From: Dickeya zeae NCPPB 2538
GTDB lineage: Bacteria > Pseudomonadota > Gammaproteobacteria > Enterobacterales > Enterobacteriaceae
Assembly (NCBI RefSeq): GCF_000406165.1
Contig: NZ_CM001977.1
Coordinates: forward strand, 1,581,537-1,645,536
Direction of reading: 5' to 3'
DNA: 64,000 nt
Shown: positions 62,601-64,000 of the stretch, one piece after another
Layout of the letters: the number at the start of each line of letters is the position of its first letter
How positions within the stretch are numbered: position 1 is the first letter of the stretch
Notes under the pieces: generated by a model
What the model was told of the DNA's origin: nothing
The model's input: the letters and a program-made list of their open reading frames with translations, nothing else
The model's database searches: none
Made by a program: the position numbers and the translations under genes

Positions 62601-63107
62601 AAGCAACGCGCCACGGGTGGCGAATTCGCCATGTTCCATCACCTGATCGACGCTACGATAACCGGCCTGTTCCAACTGGCCGCGCAGCCGGTCACGAGAC
62701 AGGCGCTGGCCTTTTTTCAGCATCAACGCATGGCCGTGCAGGAACGCGTGCGGGCACACTTTCTGCATCAGGGTATTGACCGGCAAGATCAACACGCCGC
62801 GTGTTAGCGAGGGAAGCTGGTAAAGCGTAGAGAGACGGGCGGAGATAATTTCCTGGTGGGGCGAGAAGCTGTCGTAGGGCAGCGTTTCCCAATCTGGCAG
62901 CGTCATGACCGGGTGGCCGGTAAATTGCTGAATTTCGTCGCGCAAGCGCAGAGCATTTTGCATGTCGGGCGTAATCAGCACCACCAGTCCGGTGTGGCGT
63001 TCAACGATTTCTGCGCATTCGACGGCGCAGGCGGCACCGGTAAGCTGACCCAGCAGGCGTTGTTCGCCCGCTTTGCCAGGCAAGGTATAGCGATATTGTT
63101 CAGGCAT
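59658..63107 (-). CDS. mfd: Transcription-repair coupling factor Mfd
   Basis: 1149 residues (E. coli 1148) from MPEQYRYTLPGKAGEQRLL; an ATG one codon upstream is possible. The UvrB-like N-terminal domains, RNA polymerase-interacting domain (about 480-560), superfamily 2 motor with CGDVGFGKTEVAMRAAF (Walker A) and DEEHRFGVRHKE (Walker B), TRG motif and C-terminal UvrA-block domain are all present. It displaces stalled polymerase and recruits UvrA. Divergent from lolC. Confidence 0.97.
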   Translation of the reverse strand: MPEQYRYTLPGKAGEQRLLGQLTGAACAVECAEIVERHTGLVVLITPDMQNALRLRDEIQQFTGHPVMTLPDWETLPYDSFSPHQEIISARLSTLYQLPSLTRGVLILPVNTLMQKVCPHAFLHGHALMLKKGQRLSRDRLRGQLEQAGYRSVDQVMEHGEFATRGALLDLFPMGSEEPFRIDFFDDEIDSLRLFDADTQRTLNEVEQIHLLPAREFPTDKNAIELFRSQWREQFEVRRDAEHIYQQVSKGTLPAGIEYWQPLFFDQPLPALFSYLPAGTLLVNTGDIQQGAERFWQDVQQRHDSRRVDPMRPLLSPEALWLPVDALFAELKQFPRVQLRSDTLPDKAANLNMGYQSLPDLAVQHQNKSPLDALRRFVEQFNGQVVFSVESEGRRETLQELLSRIKLSPTPVKRLEQLSSPGCYLMIGASEHGFIDTLRQRALICESDLLGERVSRRRQDSRRTINTDTLIRNLAELRPGQPVVHLEHGVGRYAGLTTLEAGGIKAEYLILHYAGEDKLYVPVSSLHLISRYAGGAEESAPLHKLGGDAWTRARQKAAEKVRDVAAELLDVYAQRAAHTGFAFKHDREQYQLFCQGFPFDTTPDQAQAINAVLSDMCRPLAMDRLVCGDVGFGKTEVAMRAAFLAVENHKQVAVLVPTTLLAQQHFDNFRDRFANWPVRIEMLSRFRSQKEQTQVLEQTQEGKVDILIGTHKLLQSDVRWRDLGLLIVDEEHRFGVRHKERIKAMRANVDILTLTATPIPRTLNMAMSGIRDLSIIATPPARRLAVKTFVREYDNLVVREAMLREILRGGQVYYLYNDVENIEKAAQRLSELVPEARIAIGHGQMRERDLERVMNDFHHQRFNVLVCTTIIETGIDIPSANTIIIERADHFGLAQLHQLRGRVGRSHHQAYAYLLTPTPKAMSSDAHKRLEAIASLEDLGAGFALATHDLEIRGAGELLGEDQSGQMESVGFSLYMELLESAVESLKAGREPSLDDLLSSQTDVELRLPALLPDDFIPDVNTRLSFYKRIASAKNDNELDDLKAELIDRFGTLPDAARHLLQVAALRQQAQALGIKRIEGNDKGGFIEFSQHNRVDPTHLIGLLQRDPKVYRLDGPTRLKFIKELDGYPKRLTFITQLLEEMAQHTCAA

Positions 63108-63238
63108 CATCCGATTATCAGGTCTCGATATCCACTAAGAAAAAGTCGGGAAGAGAGAGGCTTAGGGTTCCATAAAGCGGTACTACCCTTTATTATCCTT
63201 GTTCACTTTGCTTTAGCAACCTCATCCAGACGGATTTC

Positions 63239-64000
63239 ATGCATCAACCTGTCGCACTTTTTATCGGCCTGCGCTATATGCGAGGGCGGGCCGCGGACCG
63301 CTTTGGGCGGTTTGTTTCCTGGTTGTCCGCCATTGGCATTACCCTCGGAGTGATGGCGCTGGTCACCGTCTTGTCGGTGATGAACGGCTTTGAGCGGGAA
63401 CTGGAAAACAGCATTCTGGGGCTGATGCCTCAGGCACTCATCACGACGCCGCAAGGCTCCCTGAATCCTCAGACATTGTCTGCCGCGTCACTCTCTGGTC
63501 TGACGGGCGTCAGGCGCATTGCACCGCTGACGACCGGCGATGTGGTGCTGCAAAGCGCCCGCAGCGTGGCGGTAGGGGTGATGCTGGGTGTCAACCCGGA
63601 TGAACAAGAGCCGTTGGCGAACTACCTGACACATGGCGCGTCATTACAGCAACTGCAGCCAGGGCAATATCAGGTGATTCTCGGTGAGCAACTGGCCAAC
63701 CAGCTTGGCGTTAAACCCGGCGATCAACTGCGCCTGATGGTCACCAGCGCCAGTCAGTTGACGCCGATGGGGCGGGTGCCCAGTCAGCGTTTGTTTACCG
63801 TGGTCGGCACGTTTTATGCCCACAGCGAAGTGGATGGCTACCAACTGTTGGTGAACCAGCAGGATGCGTCGCGTCTGATGCACTACCCCCTTGGTAACAT
63901 TACCGGCTGGCGGTTGTGGCTTGATCAACCTCTGGCGGTGGATACGCTGAGTCAGCAGACATTGCCGTCAGGAACGGTATGGAAAGACTGGCGTGAGCGC
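63239..64000 (+). CDS. lolC: Lipoprotein-releasing system permease LolC, 5' part
   Basis: 254 codons, cut by the window edge; the full E. coli protein is 399. MHQPVALFIGLRYMRGRAAD, then the first TM helix (SAIGITLGVMALVTVLSVMNG) and the periplasmic MacB-like core, match LolC closely (ILGLMPQA, TTGDVVLQSARSVAVGVMLG). With LolD and LolE it extracts lipoproteins from the inner membrane for LolA. In E. coli lolCDE also adjoins mfd. Confidence 0.97.
   Translation, partial: MHQPVALFIGLRYMRGRAADRFGRFVSWLSAIGITLGVMALVTVLSVMNGFERELENSILGLMPQALITTPQGSLNPQTLSAASLSGLTGVRRIAPLTTGDVVLQSARSVAVGVMLGVNPDEQEPLANYLTHGASLQQLQPGQYQVILGEQLANQLGVKPGDQLRLMVTSASQLTPMGRVPSQRLFTVVGTFYAHSEVDGYQLLVNQQDASRLMHYPLGNITGWRLWLDQPLAVDTLSQQTLPSGTVWKDWRER

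Noticed and set aside
1..64000. matS sites (GTGACRNYGTCAC)
   Set aside because: Several GTGAC half-sites were inspected (for example at 30170, 44328, 48585); none has a matching second half.
1..64000. CRISPR array, prophage, IS element or integrase
   Set aside because: No regularly spaced repeats, transposase or phage genes were seen.

Overview
The window reads as chromosomal DNA of a Pectobacteriaceae enterobacterium. Dickeya is my best guess, with Pectobacterium, Brenneria or Lonsdalea possible. The basis is gene order and protein similarity to the E. coli 21-25 minute region, together with a KdgR-like operator, osmoregulated periplasmic glucan genes and intergenic repeats of the type seen in soft-rot genera. 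No prophage, IS element, rRNA or CRISPR array was found. The only tRNA is tRNA-Ser(GGA) near the left edge.

Layout. (1) 0-4.5 kb: tRNA-Ser, an RpiB-like sugar-phosphate isomerase with a candidate KdgR operator, fabA with FabR and FadR sites, lonH, and the Ter organiser matP. (2) 4.5-10.9 kb: an AT-richer accessory stretch where E. coli has ompA-sulA. It holds an OrtT/GhoT-like membrane toxin, an orphan ribbon-helix-helix protein, doubtful small ORFs, a chemoreceptor, and a Met/His-rich PepSY plus DUF2946 pair. (3) 11.2-24.3 kb: opgGH, mdtG, lpxL, an Old Yellow Enzyme, trhO, yceI-cybB, bssS, SOS-controlled dinI, pyrC and a monooxygenase-fold protein. (4) 24.3-40.5 kb: rne and rluC (divergent), yceF, then the yceD-rpmF-plsX-fabHDG-acpP-fabF-pabC-mltG-tmk-holB-ycfH run, which couples ribosomal protein L32, phospholipid and fatty acid synthesis, folate, cell-wall and replication functions. 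(5) 40.5-50.1 kb: ptsG with conserved CRP, Mlc and SgrS-target sequences, an Ldh_2 dehydrogenase, hinT-ycfL-lpoB-thiK-nagZ-ycfP, ndh with a perfect FNR box, and ycfJ. (6) 50.2-59.4 kb: accessory cargo between ycfJ and mfd. It comprises a LacI regulator divergent from an MFS transporter and a GH31 glycosidase, arylamine N-acetyltransferase, the Hsp70-like yegD, and a CSS-EAL c-di-GMP phosphodiesterase. (7) 59.6-64 kb: mfd and the 5' part of lolC, cut by the window edge.

Most of the window is ordinary, well-conserved core. The points most worth a second look are the OrtT-like toxin with its own promoter, the KdgR-like site on the isomerase gene, the Met/His-rich PepSY-DUF2946 pair, the LacI/MFS/GH31 locus of unknown substrate, the near-leaderless yceD transcript, and the AT-rich segment at 4.5-7 kb. 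I did not find a clearly new multi-gene system. All calls come from reading the sequence and from remembered family features; no searches were run.
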